This document shows positions 6,456-16,000 of a stretch of 33,775 nt of DNA, piece after piece. The stretch's first letter is position 1; the number at the start of each line of letters is the position of its first letter. The stretch is taken from positions 1-33,775 of the forward strand of contig JAEWER010000020.1 of assembly GCA_023389255.1 (NCBI GenBank), written 5' to 3'. The notes under the pieces were generated by a model. The model saw only the letters and a list, made by a program, of their open reading frames with translations, ran no database searches and had not been told where the DNA came from. The position numbers and the translations under genes are program-made. Origin of the DNA: Bacillota bacterium (GTDB taxonomy: Bacteria; Bacillota; Clostridia; Saccharofermentanales; DTU023).

Positions 6456-7159
6456 ACTGTTTCTAAGGCAATTTTCATCATATTGGTGAAACTTTGTTCG
6501 CGCTCTTGAGCCGTAGATTGCTGGCTGGTAACTAGTGAATCTGAGACGGTTAAAAGACAGGCAACTTGTTTCTTGAAGTGTTTGGCTACAGCAAATAAAC
6601 CAAAACTCTCCATCTCCACCACAGCTGTATTTTTTTGCTCACGTAAAGAGGCAAAGCTAAAGCTGGGGTCTAGACGATAGAAAACGTCGGTAGAGTGAGC
6701 GACAACTTCACGTAAAGCGATCTTGCATTTTTGAGCTGTCTTTTTAAGCTCTTCATTTAACTCAGGTGTTGGCATTAAAGTATCACCTTTGATACCAAAT
6801 GCTTCTTTGGCAAAAGTTGACTCCGAATAAGAAGAAGTAACCAACACAGTATCATAAATGTTTAGCGCTGGATCATATGCTCCACATGAACCCAAACGTA
6901 TAATCTGTTCCACACCATAGTGCATAAATAACTCGGAGGCATAGATACCTATACTGGGCATACCCATGCCAGAAGCCATTACGGTTATCTCTTTACCCTT
7001 ATAAGTGCCTGTATATCCAAGCACATTGCGGATAGAGGTCACTAGTTTGGCCTCTTCTAAAAATTTTTCGGCAATAAATTTAGCTCTTAGAGGATCGCCA
7101 GGCATCATTACAACTTTAGCGATTTGACCTATTTCAGCTTGAATATGAGGTGTAGACAT
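6452..7159 (-). CDS. deoD: Purine nucleoside phosphorylase, DeoD type
   Basis: Cytoplasmic enzyme that splits purine (deoxy)ribonucleosides with phosphate into base and (deoxy)ribose-1-phosphate. At 235 residues it has the normal hexameric PNP length. Visible family motifs: phosphate loop VMMPGDPLRAKF (residues 17-28), IRLGSCGA (86-93), VVEMESFGLF (ribose-binding Met and Glu) and TVSDS carrying the catalytic Asp, with the Arg of TAQERE after it. The E. coli enzyme has His after SD; here it is Ser. AAGGAGC precedes the ATG at a good spacing. It follows the ECF S-component gene by 18 bases, giving an operon S component - deoD - ABC remnant - lipoprotein. Confidence 0.93.
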   Translation of the reverse strand: MSTPHIQAEIGQIAKVVMMPGDPLRAKFIAEKFLEEAKLVTSIRNVLGYTGTYKGKEITVMASGMGMPSIGIYASELFMHYGVEQIIRLGSCGAYDPALNIYDTVLVTSSYSESTFAKEAFGIKGDTLMPTPELNEELKKTAQKCKIALREVVAHSTDVFYRLDPSFSFASLREQKNTAVVEMESFGLFAVAKHFKKQVACLLTVSDSLVTSQQSTAQEREQSFTNMMKIALETV

Positions 7160-7177
7160 AAATGCTCCTTTATACGA

Positions 7178-7795
7178 TTAATCTAAATTTTGTAGGCGTT
7201 TCCACAGGTCTGTTTTACCCATCGCTCTGCGAATTAACGGATAAACGATAGCCAAGATAACTGTATTAGAAACACCATTGAAAGCTGCTACGTACATATT
7301 GAAAAGACCCAGCATTTTAGCCAAAGACTTTTCAAACCCAAGTAATTGATAAATTAAGTAACGCAAGAATGGATCAAAAAAAACGTTGAAAATTAATAGA
7401 GCGACACCAGCAGAAATAACTACTTTAATCACTTGCTCTTTAGTATTTTCTGCTTGATTTAAGCAGATTTTACGCCCGATTAAACCAGCGATTACACCGA
7501 TACAGAATTTAGCGATAAATGTGGGCAAGGCTGCATGTGCATATCCGCTCACCAAATCAGCTAATGATAAACCGATGGCGCCTGCAAGCCCTCCTGCAAT
7601 CGGTCCTAACAGCAAGCCACCTAAGGCACAAATGCTATTTGCAAAATGGATGGCTACCTTACCAGCTGGCAGAACGATATCGAAGCGAAGCATAACGAAA
7701 GTTACCCATGCTAGAGCTGCTAGCAAACCCATTACAGCAAGACGCAGAGTGTAATTTCGTTTGCTGTATGAACGATGTTGTTGTGTCGGAGTCAT
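7178..7795 (-). CDS. ECF-type transporter substrate-binding S component
   Basis: A 205-residue integral membrane protein with about six hydrophobic segments. The stretch GKVAIHFANSICALGGLLLGPIAGGLAGAIGLSLADLVSG (45-84) is characteristic of S components of energy-coupling-factor importers (PF07155/PF12822 superfamily), which recruit a shared EcfA/A'/T module encoded elsewhere. The substrate is not readable. Its operon with deoD suggests a nucleobase, nucleoside or related vitamin (inference). AGGAGG is placed 6 bases before the ATG at 7795. A basic N-terminus (HRSYSKRNY) precedes the first helix. Confidence 0.8.
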   Translation of the reverse strand: MTPTQQHRSYSKRNYTLRLAVMGLLAALAWVTFVMLRFDIVLPAGKVAIHFANSICALGGLLLGPIAGGLAGAIGLSLADLVSGYAHAALPTFIAKFCIGVIAGLIGRKICLNQAENTKEQVIKVVISAGVALLIFNVFFDPFLRYLIYQLLGFEKSLAKMLGLFNMYVAAFNGVSNTVILAIVYPLIRRAMGKTDLWKRLQNLD

Positions 7796-7892
7796 ACCTA
7801 CCTCCTAATTAGTAACTGCCTCAACTATAACCCAAATAGATCATTAACTTCTGCAAACTTAGTACAAAGAACATAATACGATAGCAAATATA

Positions 7893-7923
7893 AAGGACCG
7901 CTAATGATTAATTAGCAGTCCTT
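7893..7923 (-). terminator. Intrinsic terminator downstream of apt
   Basis: AAGGAC-c-GCTAAT (7893-7905) pairs with ATTAGC-a-GTCCTT (7911-7923), with one internal mismatch. The tail is TTTATATTTG on the minus strand and ATTTTATTTT on the plus strand. It separates apt from the ECF/deoD operon that follows on the same strand. Confidence 0.7.
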
Positions 7924-7959
7924 ATTTTATTTTGCGTTAAGTAGTTGAATTAGCAATCT

Positions 7960-8475
7960 TTAGAATTGAGCCAGAGAGAAAACTTTATAATCTCCCAGCA
8001 CTTCTCTACCATTAAATTCGCTAGCTAACTCGATAAAGAATAAAACGCCAGCAACTTCTCCACCCAGCTTTTCAACTAATTTGCAAGTTGCTAAGGCAGT
8101 ACCTCCAGTTGCTAGTAGATCGTCTACAACGATCACCTTTTGCCCCGGTTTAACAGCATCGACATGCATCTCTAGTTGATCTTCACCATACTCTAACTCA
8201 TAAGCAACGCTAACTGTTTTGTAAGGTAATTTACCCTTTTTACGCACTGGTACAAATCCCTTATGCATGGAATATGCCAAGGGAGCACCCATAATAAAGC
8301 CGCGAGATTCTGAGCCGATAATCAAATCAAAATCAACATCTTCAACTTGCTTTTGCATCTGAGAAATAGTCTCGTGAAAAGCCTCAGGATTGATCAACGC
8401 TGTGGTAATATCAATGAAATCAACTCCCGGTTTCGGGAAGTCCATCACGTGTCTAAGTTGTTCTTTTAAATCCAT
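7960..8475 (-). CDS. apt: Adenine phosphoribosyltransferase
   Basis: Salvages adenine: adenine + PRPP gives AMP + PPi, in the cytoplasm. At 171 residues it has the usual length. Motifs in order: FPKPGVDFIDIT near the N-terminus (residues 13-24), SESRGFIMGAPLA (55-67), RKKGKLPY hood-loop region (78-85) and the PRPP-binding motif VIVVDDLLATGGTA (about 114-127). The ATG at 8475 has GAGGG 7 bases upstream. A perfect palindrome lies upstream of the start at 8521-8534. It follows proC by 72 bases on the same strand and ends in its own terminator. Confidence 0.95.
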   Translation of the reverse strand: MDLKEQLRHVMDFPKPGVDFIDITTALINPEAFHETISQMQKQVEDVDFDLIIGSESRGFIMGAPLAYSMHKGFVPVRKKGKLPYKTVSVAYELEYGEDQLEMHVDAVKPGQKVIVVDDLLATGGTALATCKLVEKLGGEVAGVLFFIELASEFNGREVLGDYKVFSLAQF

Positions 8476-8520
8476 ATTTATCCCTCTACGCTAAGCGTAA
8501 TTTATATCGTTGTTGGCAAC

Positions 8521-8534
8521 TGTATAATTATACA
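8521..8534. promoter_or_regulatory. Perfect 14-base palindrome upstream of apt
   Basis: TGTATAATTATACA is fully self-complementary and contains a TATAAT on both strands. It sits about 45 bases before the apt start, between proC and apt. It could be an operator overlapping the apt -10 box; I see no good -35 partner at 17 bases, so the promoter call is weak. Confidence 0.4.
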
Positions 8535-8547
8535 ACTTACACTCTGC

Positions 8548-9333
8548 CTACTTCCCACAAATTGCATCAATAGCAGCAATTAAAGCAGCTCTAAGTCCCG
8601 CTTTTTCTAACTCTGTCACACCTTTTATCGTGGAACCTCCAGGAGAACACACTGCATCTTTTAATTCACCTGGATGTTTGTTGGTTTTTAGTTGCAAAGC
8701 TCCTGTTCCACGCAACACTTGACTAACTAGACGATAAGCAGTTGCACGTGGCAAACCATATTTAACTGCAGCATCGGCTAGGGCCTCGTTGATCAGTGCT
8801 ACAAAAGCCGGAGAACATCCTGCAATTGTGCCTGCAATACCAAAGTTAGCTGAACTCACACCTTCCACCAAAGCAATGCGCGAAAAAATTTGTTCAAACA
8901 CAGTGAATTGCTCTGCGCTTAGACTGTGATTTGTCTCATAGATAAGGATTCCATAGCCCACTGCCATCGGTGTATTAGGCATAGTACAAATACAACTAGT
9001 TGCTTGTGGTAATAACTCTGCAAGACGCTTTTGCTCAAATCCTAAAACTAATGAAACAACTATGTGCTTAGCGCTGATAACTTGCTGTAACTGACTTAAA
9101 ACCTCTTCTAACTGTTGAGGTTTAACCGCAAGAATTACCATCTCTGCTGCCTGCAAAACGGAAGGTGCATCTTCACAAGCTACGACTCCCCCCAACTTTG
9201 CACAATTATCTGCTAATTTTTGGCAATCTTTGGCACAGGCGAAAAGATTGCTAGCGGGATATCCTGTAGCAATTAATCCCTGCGCTATGGCTTGTGCCAT
9301 GTTGCCAAAACCAATAAACCCAATTTTAGTCAT
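8548..9333 (-). CDS. proC: Pyrroline-5-carboxylate reductase
   Basis: Last step of proline synthesis: reduces 1-pyrroline-5-carboxylate to L-proline with NAD(P)H. The protein of 261 residues begins MTKIGFIGFGNMAQAIAQGL, the Rossmann dinucleotide motif. VILAVKPQQL and MPNTPMAVGYG (substrate-side motif) follow, and the C-terminal domain has LRGTGAL and DAVCSPGGSTIKGV, the family signature. The ATG at 9333 is preferred over a longer frame because the extra 18 codons consist of the rpoC terminator hairpin. The ribosome site (GAGAAG) is modest. No clear promoter separates it from that terminator. Confidence 0.93.
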   Translation of the reverse strand: MTKIGFIGFGNMAQAIAQGLIATGYPASNLFACAKDCQKLADNCAKLGGVVACEDAPSVLQAAEMVILAVKPQQLEEVLSQLQQVISAKHIVVSLVLGFEQKRLAELLPQATSCICTMPNTPMAVGYGILIYETNHSLSAEQFTVFEQIFSRIALVEGVSSANFGIAGTIAGCSPAFVALINEALADAAVKYGLPRATAYRLVSQVLRGTGALQLKTNKHPGELKDAVCSPGGSTIKGVTELEKAGLRAALIAAIDAICGK

Positions 9334-9363
9334 AACACTTCTCGTTTTTATGCCAAATAAAAA

Positions 9364-9387
9364 GTGGCCGAACTTACGCTCGGCCAC
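9364..9387 (-). terminator. Intrinsic terminator after rpoC
   Basis: GTGGCCGA (9364-9371) pairs perfectly with TCGGCCAC (9380-9387) around an 8-base loop; on the minus strand it is followed by TTTTTATTT. It ends the rpoBC unit about 30 bases before the proC start. Confidence 0.9.
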
Positions 9388-9401
9388 CGTTAACGTATTG
9401 C

Positions 9402-12400
9402 TTATAGATCGCTATCATCAGAGGCTAGGCGTTCTTCTTCCTTACGGTTCAGCTCGGCAATCTTTTCTTGAATGTATTGCTTGTGCTGACGTTGAATCTC
9501 CATCTGTTCAGGAGAAATTCTTAAGGTACCAGCTTCTAATTTATCCTTGAGTAACTCTGCGTTATCTTCAACTACAGGCACTGCTGTGATATTACGATAA
9601 CGAGGCATACCAGTACCAGCTGGAATGAGCTTACCGATAATGACATTTTCTTTTAAGCCAACTAGCGGATCGATTTTGCCCTTAACGGCAGCATCTGTCA
9701 GAACTCTAGTCTGCTCTTGGAATGAGGCAGCCGATAAGAATGACTCTGTTGCCAGTGAAGCTTTCGTCAAACCGAGCAAGGTACGGTTACCTTGTGCCGG
9801 TTGCAAGCCAGCTTCTTCCGCTTTTTTGTTCGCCTCTTCAAAGGTAAACATATTGACCATTGAACCTGTGAGCAGATCGGTATCGCCTGGATCATCAACC
9901 TTGACCATACGCAACATCTGTCTGGTAATGATTTCAATGTGTTTATCGTTAATATCTACACCGTTGTTCTTATAGACTTTTAGAACTTCAGTAATGATAT
10001 AGTTCTGCACACCATGTGGTCCAATAATCGCCATAATGTCTTGGGGATTTAAAGAACCATCTGTAATACGAGTACCAGCCTCAATCTCATCGCCATCATT
10101 GATACGTAATGAAGTGCTGACAGGTACTACATATTTTCTAATATCGCCATCGGCACCAGTAATGATAATTTCTTTCTTGGTTTTAGACTGCTCTTCGATA
10201 CGCACTGTACCAGAAATTTCAGCCATGATGGCTTGTCCCTTAGGTTTACGTGCTTCAAACAATTCTTCAACACGAGGTAAACCTTGAGTAATATCATCAC
10301 CTGAAGCGATACCGCCTGTATGGAAGGTACGCATGGTCAACTGCGTACCCGGCTCACCGATAGATTGAGCAGCCATAATACCAACTGCTTCACCCACAAC
10401 AGCAGGTTCACCAGTTGCCAAGTTCAGACCATAGCACTTGGAGCAGACACCAGATTTGCAACGGCAAGTCAAGTTACTTCTTACTGCAACTTTCTCAATA
10501 CCAACTTGTTCGATGCGACGAGCGATACGATCAGTAATCAGCTCATTGCGTTTCACCAAAACATCGCCAGTCTCAGGGTCAATCACATCCTTAGCGGCGT
10601 AGCGACCCTTGATGCGGTCGTACAGTTCTTCAATAACACGGCTATTGCGACCGCTATCAACTGTGACAGTAGATACTTCCACATAGTCATCAGTTCCACA
10701 ATCATCTTCTCTGATAATGACGTCTTGAGCGATATCGACCAGACGACGTGTTAAGTAACCTGAGTCAGCAGTCTTCAAAGCGGTATCAGACATAGCTTTA
10801 CGAGCACCGTGTGAAGAAATGAAGAATTCTAATACATTCATACCTTCACGCAAGTTAGATTTGATGGGGATTTCGATGGTTTTACCAGACGTATCCGCCA
10901 TGTTACCACGCATACCAGCCAGCTGTTTAATCTGGTTAATGTTTGCACGAGCACCTGAGTGAGACATCATTTGTACAGGGTTGTACTTACCTAAGTTCGC
11001 TTTCAGCGCCTCAGTGATATCGTTGGTGGTCTGTGTCCAAATCTTAACTACGGCTCGATAACGACCATCATCGTTTAAGATACCTCTTCTGTGCTGTGTA
11101 TTGATGAACTCGACTTGCTTTTCCGCATCTTCAATAAATTTCTTTTTTACATCAGGCACGATCATGTCGAAAATACCGATAGAGATACCGCCCAACGTTG
11201 AATAGTGGAAACCTAATTTCTTGATACGGTCGAGCATATCAGCGGTATAAGTTAAACCGTGAATATGAATACTACGATCAATAATTTTGCCTAGATCTTT
11301 TTTGCCGACTAAGAAATCAACTTCCAGCACCAACTCATTGCCTGGAATCGTACGATCAACAAATTCTAAATCTTGTGGAATTTCATTGTTGAAAATGAAG
11401 CGTCCCAAAGTTGATTCAACGAGACCTGTATAGGTTTTACCATTTACTTCCTTGGTCATGCGAATCTTAATTCGTGCATGCAAGTCGATTTGCTTGTGTT
11501 CATATGCCATCATGGCTTCATCGAAGTCGATGAAGCAACGGCCTTCACCTTTTTGATCTTCTTTATCAATGGTCAAGTAGTAGCAACCCAAAACCATATC
11601 CTGTGAGGGGACGGTTACAGGCTTACCATCTTGTGGCTTCAATAAGTTATTAGCCGCCAACATTAGGAAGCGAGCCTCAGCTTGTGCTTCTGCAGACAGC
11701 GGAACGTGTACTGCCATTTGGTCACCATCGAAGTCAGCGTTGTAGGCACTACAGACTAGGGGGTGCAATTTAATAGCACGACCTTCAACCAATGTGGGCT
11801 CAAAAGCCTGAATACCTAAACGGTGCAAGGTAGGGGCACGGTTCAACAAGACGGGGTGATCTTTGATCACACTCTCTAAAATATCCCATACCTCATCACT
11901 AGCACTTTCAACTAAACTTCTAGCACCCTTGATATTGTGAGCCATACCCAGTTTGACTATCTCACGCATCACAAAGGGCTTAAATAACTCTAAGGCCATT
12001 TCTTTAGGCAAGCCACATTGGTGAATTTTCAGATCAGGACCGATAACGATTACCGAACGACCAGAATAGTCTACACGCTTACCCAACAAGTTCTGACGGA
12101 AACGTCCTTGTTTTCCTTTTAACAAGTCAGACAGAGATTTCAGAGCACGATTACCTGCACCAGTTACCGCACGGCCTCTTCTACCGTTGTCAAGCAACGC
12201 ATCTACTGCTTCCTGCAACATACGTTTTTCGTTGCGCACAATGATGTTGGGTGCGCTCAGTTGCAACAGCTTTTGTAAACGGTTATTACGGTTGATAACA
12301 CGGCGGTACAGATCGTTCAAATCTGAGGTTGCAAAACGACCACCATCCAACTGCACCATGGGACGTAATTCAGGCGGCAAGACAGGCAGCACATCTAAAA

Positions 12401-13082
12401 TCATGTGCTCAGGACGATTGCCAGATGTCTTAAATGCCTCTACAACCTCTAAACGCTTGATTAGGCGAATTTTCTTTTGTCCCTTCGCTTCACGTAGCTC
12501 CGCCCTCAACTCTGCTGCTAGTTCAGGCAAATTGATTTTGCTGAGCAATAGCTTAATCGCTTCAGCACCCATATCGGCACTAAATGAATGTCTGCCGTAT
12601 TTCTGTTGAGTCTCACGGAACTGTTGTTCTGTGATGATCTGCTTGTGGAACAAATCGGTTTCACCTGGATCGGTGACAACATAAGCCGCAAAGTACAGAA
12701 CTTTTTCAATATCTCTGGGCTTCATATCTAAGATCAAACCCATGCGACTAGGAATGCCACGGAAATACCAGATATGAGAGCAAGGAGCTGCCAATTTGAT
12801 ATGACCTAAACGCTCACGACGAACTTTGGCTCTGGTAACTTCAACACCACAACGATCACAAACAATGCCTTTATAACGGATTTTCTTATACTTACCGCAA
12901 TGACATTCATAATCTTTGGAGGGTCCAAAAATTCTTTCACAGAACAGACCGTCACGCTCAGGCTTGAGAGTACGGTAGTTGATGGTCTCAGGCTTCTTAA
13001 CTTCACCATGTGACCACTCTAAAATTTTCTCAGGAGAAGCTAAATTAATACCAATCGCTTCAAAGTTGTTAATTTCTGCCAT
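9402..13082 (-). CDS. rpoC: DNA-directed RNA polymerase beta' subunit
   Basis: Catalytic subunit of RNA polymerase. At 1226 residues it is of normal Bacillota size. The N-terminal zinc site is CHCGKYKKIRYKGIVCDRC (residues 60-78). The active-site loop NADFDGDQMAVH carries the three Mg-binding aspartates. The trigger-loop/bridge-helix region (MRGNMADTSGKTIEIPIKSNLREG and FISSHGARKAMSDTALKTADSGYLTRRLVD) is intact, and the second zinc site includes CRCKSGVCSKC. The C-terminal helices end KEEERLASDDSDL. AAGGAGGG precedes the ATG. It follows rpoB after 10 bases and is co-transcribed with it. Confidence 0.98.
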   Translation of the reverse strand: MAEINNFEAIGINLASPEKILEWSHGEVKKPETINYRTLKPERDGLFCERIFGPSKDYECHCGKYKKIRYKGIVCDRCGVEVTRAKVRRERLGHIKLAAPCSHIWYFRGIPSRMGLILDMKPRDIEKVLYFAAYVVTDPGETDLFHKQIITEQQFRETQQKYGRHSFSADMGAEAIKLLLSKINLPELAAELRAELREAKGQKKIRLIKRLEVVEAFKTSGNRPEHMILDVLPVLPPELRPMVQLDGGRFATSDLNDLYRRVINRNNRLQKLLQLSAPNIIVRNEKRMLQEAVDALLDNGRRGRAVTGAGNRALKSLSDLLKGKQGRFRQNLLGKRVDYSGRSVIVIGPDLKIHQCGLPKEMALELFKPFVMREIVKLGMAHNIKGARSLVESASDEVWDILESVIKDHPVLLNRAPTLHRLGIQAFEPTLVEGRAIKLHPLVCSAYNADFDGDQMAVHVPLSAEAQAEARFLMLAANNLLKPQDGKPVTVPSQDMVLGCYYLTIDKEDQKGEGRCFIDFDEAMMAYEHKQIDLHARIKIRMTKEVNGKTYTGLVESTLGRFIFNNEIPQDLEFVDRTIPGNELVLEVDFLVGKKDLGKIIDRSIHIHGLTYTADMLDRIKKLGFHYSTLGGISIGIFDMIVPDVKKKFIEDAEKQVEFINTQHRRGILNDDGRYRAVVKIWTQTTNDITEALKANLGKYNPVQMMSHSGARANINQIKQLAGMRGNMADTSGKTIEIPIKSNLREGMNVLEFFISSHGARKAMSDTALKTADSGYLTRRLVDIAQDVIIREDDCGTDDYVEVSTVTVDSGRNSRVIEELYDRIKGRYAAKDVIDPETGDVLVKRNELITDRIARRIEQVGIEKVAVRSNLTCRCKSGVCSKCYGLNLATGEPAVVGEAVGIMAAQSIGEPGTQLTMRTFHTGGIASGDDITQGLPRVEELFEARKPKGQAIMAEISGTVRIEEQSKTKKEIIITGADGDIRKYVVPVSTSLRINDGDEIEAGTRITDGSLNPQDIMAIIGPHGVQNYIITEVLKVYKNNGVDINDKHIEIITRQMLRMVKVDDPGDTDLLTGSMVNMFTFEEANKKAEEAGLQPAQGNRTLLGLTKASLATESFLSAASFQEQTRVLTDAAVKGKIDPLVGLKENVIIGKLIPAGTGMPRYRNITAVPVVEDNAELLKDKLEAGTLRISPEQMEIQRQHKQYIQEKIAELNRKEEERLASDDSDL

Positions 13083-13092
13083 CTAACCCTCC

Positions 13093-16000
13093 TTAGTATG
13101 CTTCAGTTTCTTCTTCGTCATCGATGGTGAAGATGGACTTAACCAAATCATCGCCCTCAACGTCTTCTTGCACGTTGCCGTATTCGTCTAAAACACCACC
13201 GGCAAATCCTTGTGCTCCGATGTTAACGTTGATGTTGCCATCTTCTACACCGAACAGATCGCCGTACTCATCTTTCTGCAAGTCAGGATCTTCGTGCACC
13301 ATCTTGGTGGGTTCTTCTTCATCACCCTCAGGCAATTCCATCTTCTGATTTTCTTTGTAAAGATGTACATCCAAGCCGAGTGATTGTAATTCTTTAACCA
13401 ACACTTTAAATGCCTCAGGCACGCCTGCTTCGGGAACATTTTCGCCCTTGACGATAGCTTCATAAGTTTTGGTACGACCCACAATATCGTCAGACTTAAC
13501 GGTCAAGATCTCCTGCAAGGTGTAGCTGGCACCATAAGCCTCCAACGCCCAAACTTCCATCTCACCGAAGCGCTGACCACCGAATTGAGCTTTACCACCC
13601 AAAGGTTGTTGAGTGACCAAAGAGTATGGTCCAATCGAACGAGCGTGAATCTTATCATCAACTAAGTGGTTCAGTTTCAAATAGTACATGATACCGACGG
13701 TAACGCGTTCATCGAAACGTTCACCAGTACGACCGTCGTAGAGCACGGTCTTACCATCTGGATCAATTCCTGCCATTTCAAAAGCTTCAGATACATCTTC
13801 TTCTGTAGCACCATCAAAGACAGGAGTGGCAATCTTCCAGCCTAACTTACGGCCAGCTAAACCTAAGTGAACTTCAAGTAACTGACCGATATTCATACGT
13901 GAGGGGATACCTAAGGGGTTCAAGACAATATCCAGCGGTGTACCATCTGGCATGAACGGCATATCTTCTTCCGGCATGATTACCGAGACAACACCTTTGT
14001 TACCATGGCGACCTGCCATCTTATCACCGACAGATAACTTACGTTTTTGTGCCACATAAACACGAACTAAGCGAGTCACACCATGTTTCAAATCATCGCC
14101 TGCTTCACGTGTAAACTCACGTACATCAACAACGATACCTGATTCACCGTTAGGTACACGGACTGAAGTGTCTCTTACTTCTCTGCTCTTTTCACCAAAA
14201 ATTGCACGGTACAGTTTTTCTTCAGCAGTTAATTCAGTTTCACCTTTGGGCGAGATCTTACCTACCAAGATATCACCTGCGCCAACTTCAGCACCAATGC
14301 GTACAATACCGTTTTCATCTAGGTCACGCAGTGCTTCATCTTTAACATTGGGGATTTCACGAGTAATTTCTTCAGCACCCAATTTAGTATCTCTGGCTTC
14401 ACACTCAAATTCCGTGATATGGATTGAGGTGTAAACATCTTCTTGAACTAAGCGTTCGCTAATCAAGACAGCGTCTTCGAAGTTGTAACCTTCCCAGGTC
14501 ATAAAGCCAATCAGAGCATTTCTACCTAAGGCTAATTCACCATTATCGGTTGAAGGACCGTCGGCGATGATATCGCCACACTTGACCTCATCTCCCACTT
14601 TTACAACTGGATGTTGATTGTCACAAGTTCCCTGGTTAGAACGTTGGTATTTCTTGACTAAGTATTTATCAAGTTGTTGACCATCATGGCGACGAATGCG
14701 AATTTCATCTGCCGCCACATGTTCTACCACACCATCGTACTTAGCCAACACACAGACACCGGAGTCTTTGGCCGCTCTATGCTCCATACCTGTACCAATG
14801 ATAGGTGATTCAGTACGAATCAAAGGCACTGCTTGACGTTGCATGTTAGAACCCATCAAAGCACGGTTAGCATCGTCGTTACCCAAGAACGGAATTAACG
14901 ATGTTGCAACAGAGACTAACTGCTTAGGTGAAACGTCCATCAGATCGACTCTGCTAGGTTCAACCTCAATAAATTGATCTAAGTAACGGCAAACGACCTT
15001 AGATGATTTGAATTGTCCATTTTCATCTAAAGGCTCATTTGCCTGAGCGATGTAGAAATAATCTTCTTCATCGGCAGTCATATATTTAATTTCGGAAGTT
15101 ACTTTTTTATTCTCTTTGTCGAAGACACGATAAGGCGTCTCTAAGAAACCATAACTGTTGACACGAGCATAGGTTGCAAGAGAGTTGATCAGACCGATGT
15201 TAGGACCTTCAGGCGTTTCAATAGGACACATACGTCCATAGTGCGACGAGTGAACGTCACGCACTTCGAAGTTAGCACGCTCACGAGATAGACCGCCAGG
15301 ACCTAAGGCTGACAAACGACGTTTGTGAGTCAATTCAGCTAAGGGGTTAGGCTGATCTAAGAACTGAGACAACTGTGATGAACCAAAGAATTCCTTGATC
15401 GCAGCGGAAACAGGTCTAGTATTGATAATTTGTTGTGCTGTGGCTGAGGCTAAATCAGGCAAAGCCTGCATACGCTCACGTACAACACGTTCCATACGTG
15501 TGAAACCTAAGCGTACTTGGTTTTGTAAAAGCTCACCTACAGAACGGATACGACGGTTACCTAAGTGGTCGATATCATCTTTGTGACCAACACCATTCTT
15601 TAAGCCAATGTAGTAAGAAACAGTAGCGATAATATCATCCAAAGTTAAGCACTTGGGCATCAAATCATCTTTTCTCAGACCCATGGCTTGCAACAGAGCT
15701 TCTGCGGAATTGTCAGAAGCAACCACTTCGTCGATAATTTCACGCAACACGGGTAGGTAAACCATTTCGGTAATACCAACCTCAGATAACTGTTCTTTTG
15801 ATACTGCTAAATCGCTGTAGTAGTTGGCTAAGAATACTTCTGCACGTACACGGTTATTACCGATGACGTCTACCAACTCTTCACCTTCAACAATGGTGTC
15901 ACCCTCAGGAATCAAAGGTCTAACCTGTACGCGGTTAATACCCAAATCTTGGATGCGTTGAGCTAAATCAGCTGAAACGATAGTACCTGGTTCTGCAACC

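Noticed and set aside
7796..7960. Possible riboswitch before the ECF S-component gene
   Set aside because: The region contains the apt terminator and a short AT-rich leader; no conserved aptamer-like pattern was seen.
9334..9387. Longer proC start adding 18 codons
   Set aside because: Those codons are the rpoC terminator hairpin and its T-run; the family N-terminus MTKIGFIGFGNMA begins at 9333.
10320..10754. 144-codon plus-strand frame inside rpoC
   Set aside because: Antisense shadow of the conserved rpoC coding sequence, low complexity and without a ribosome site.
14900..15430. Possible rifampicin-resistance change in RpoB (Pro at the 518 position)
   Set aside because: The main resistance positions (516, 526, 531) are wild type, and position 518 varies naturally between phyla.
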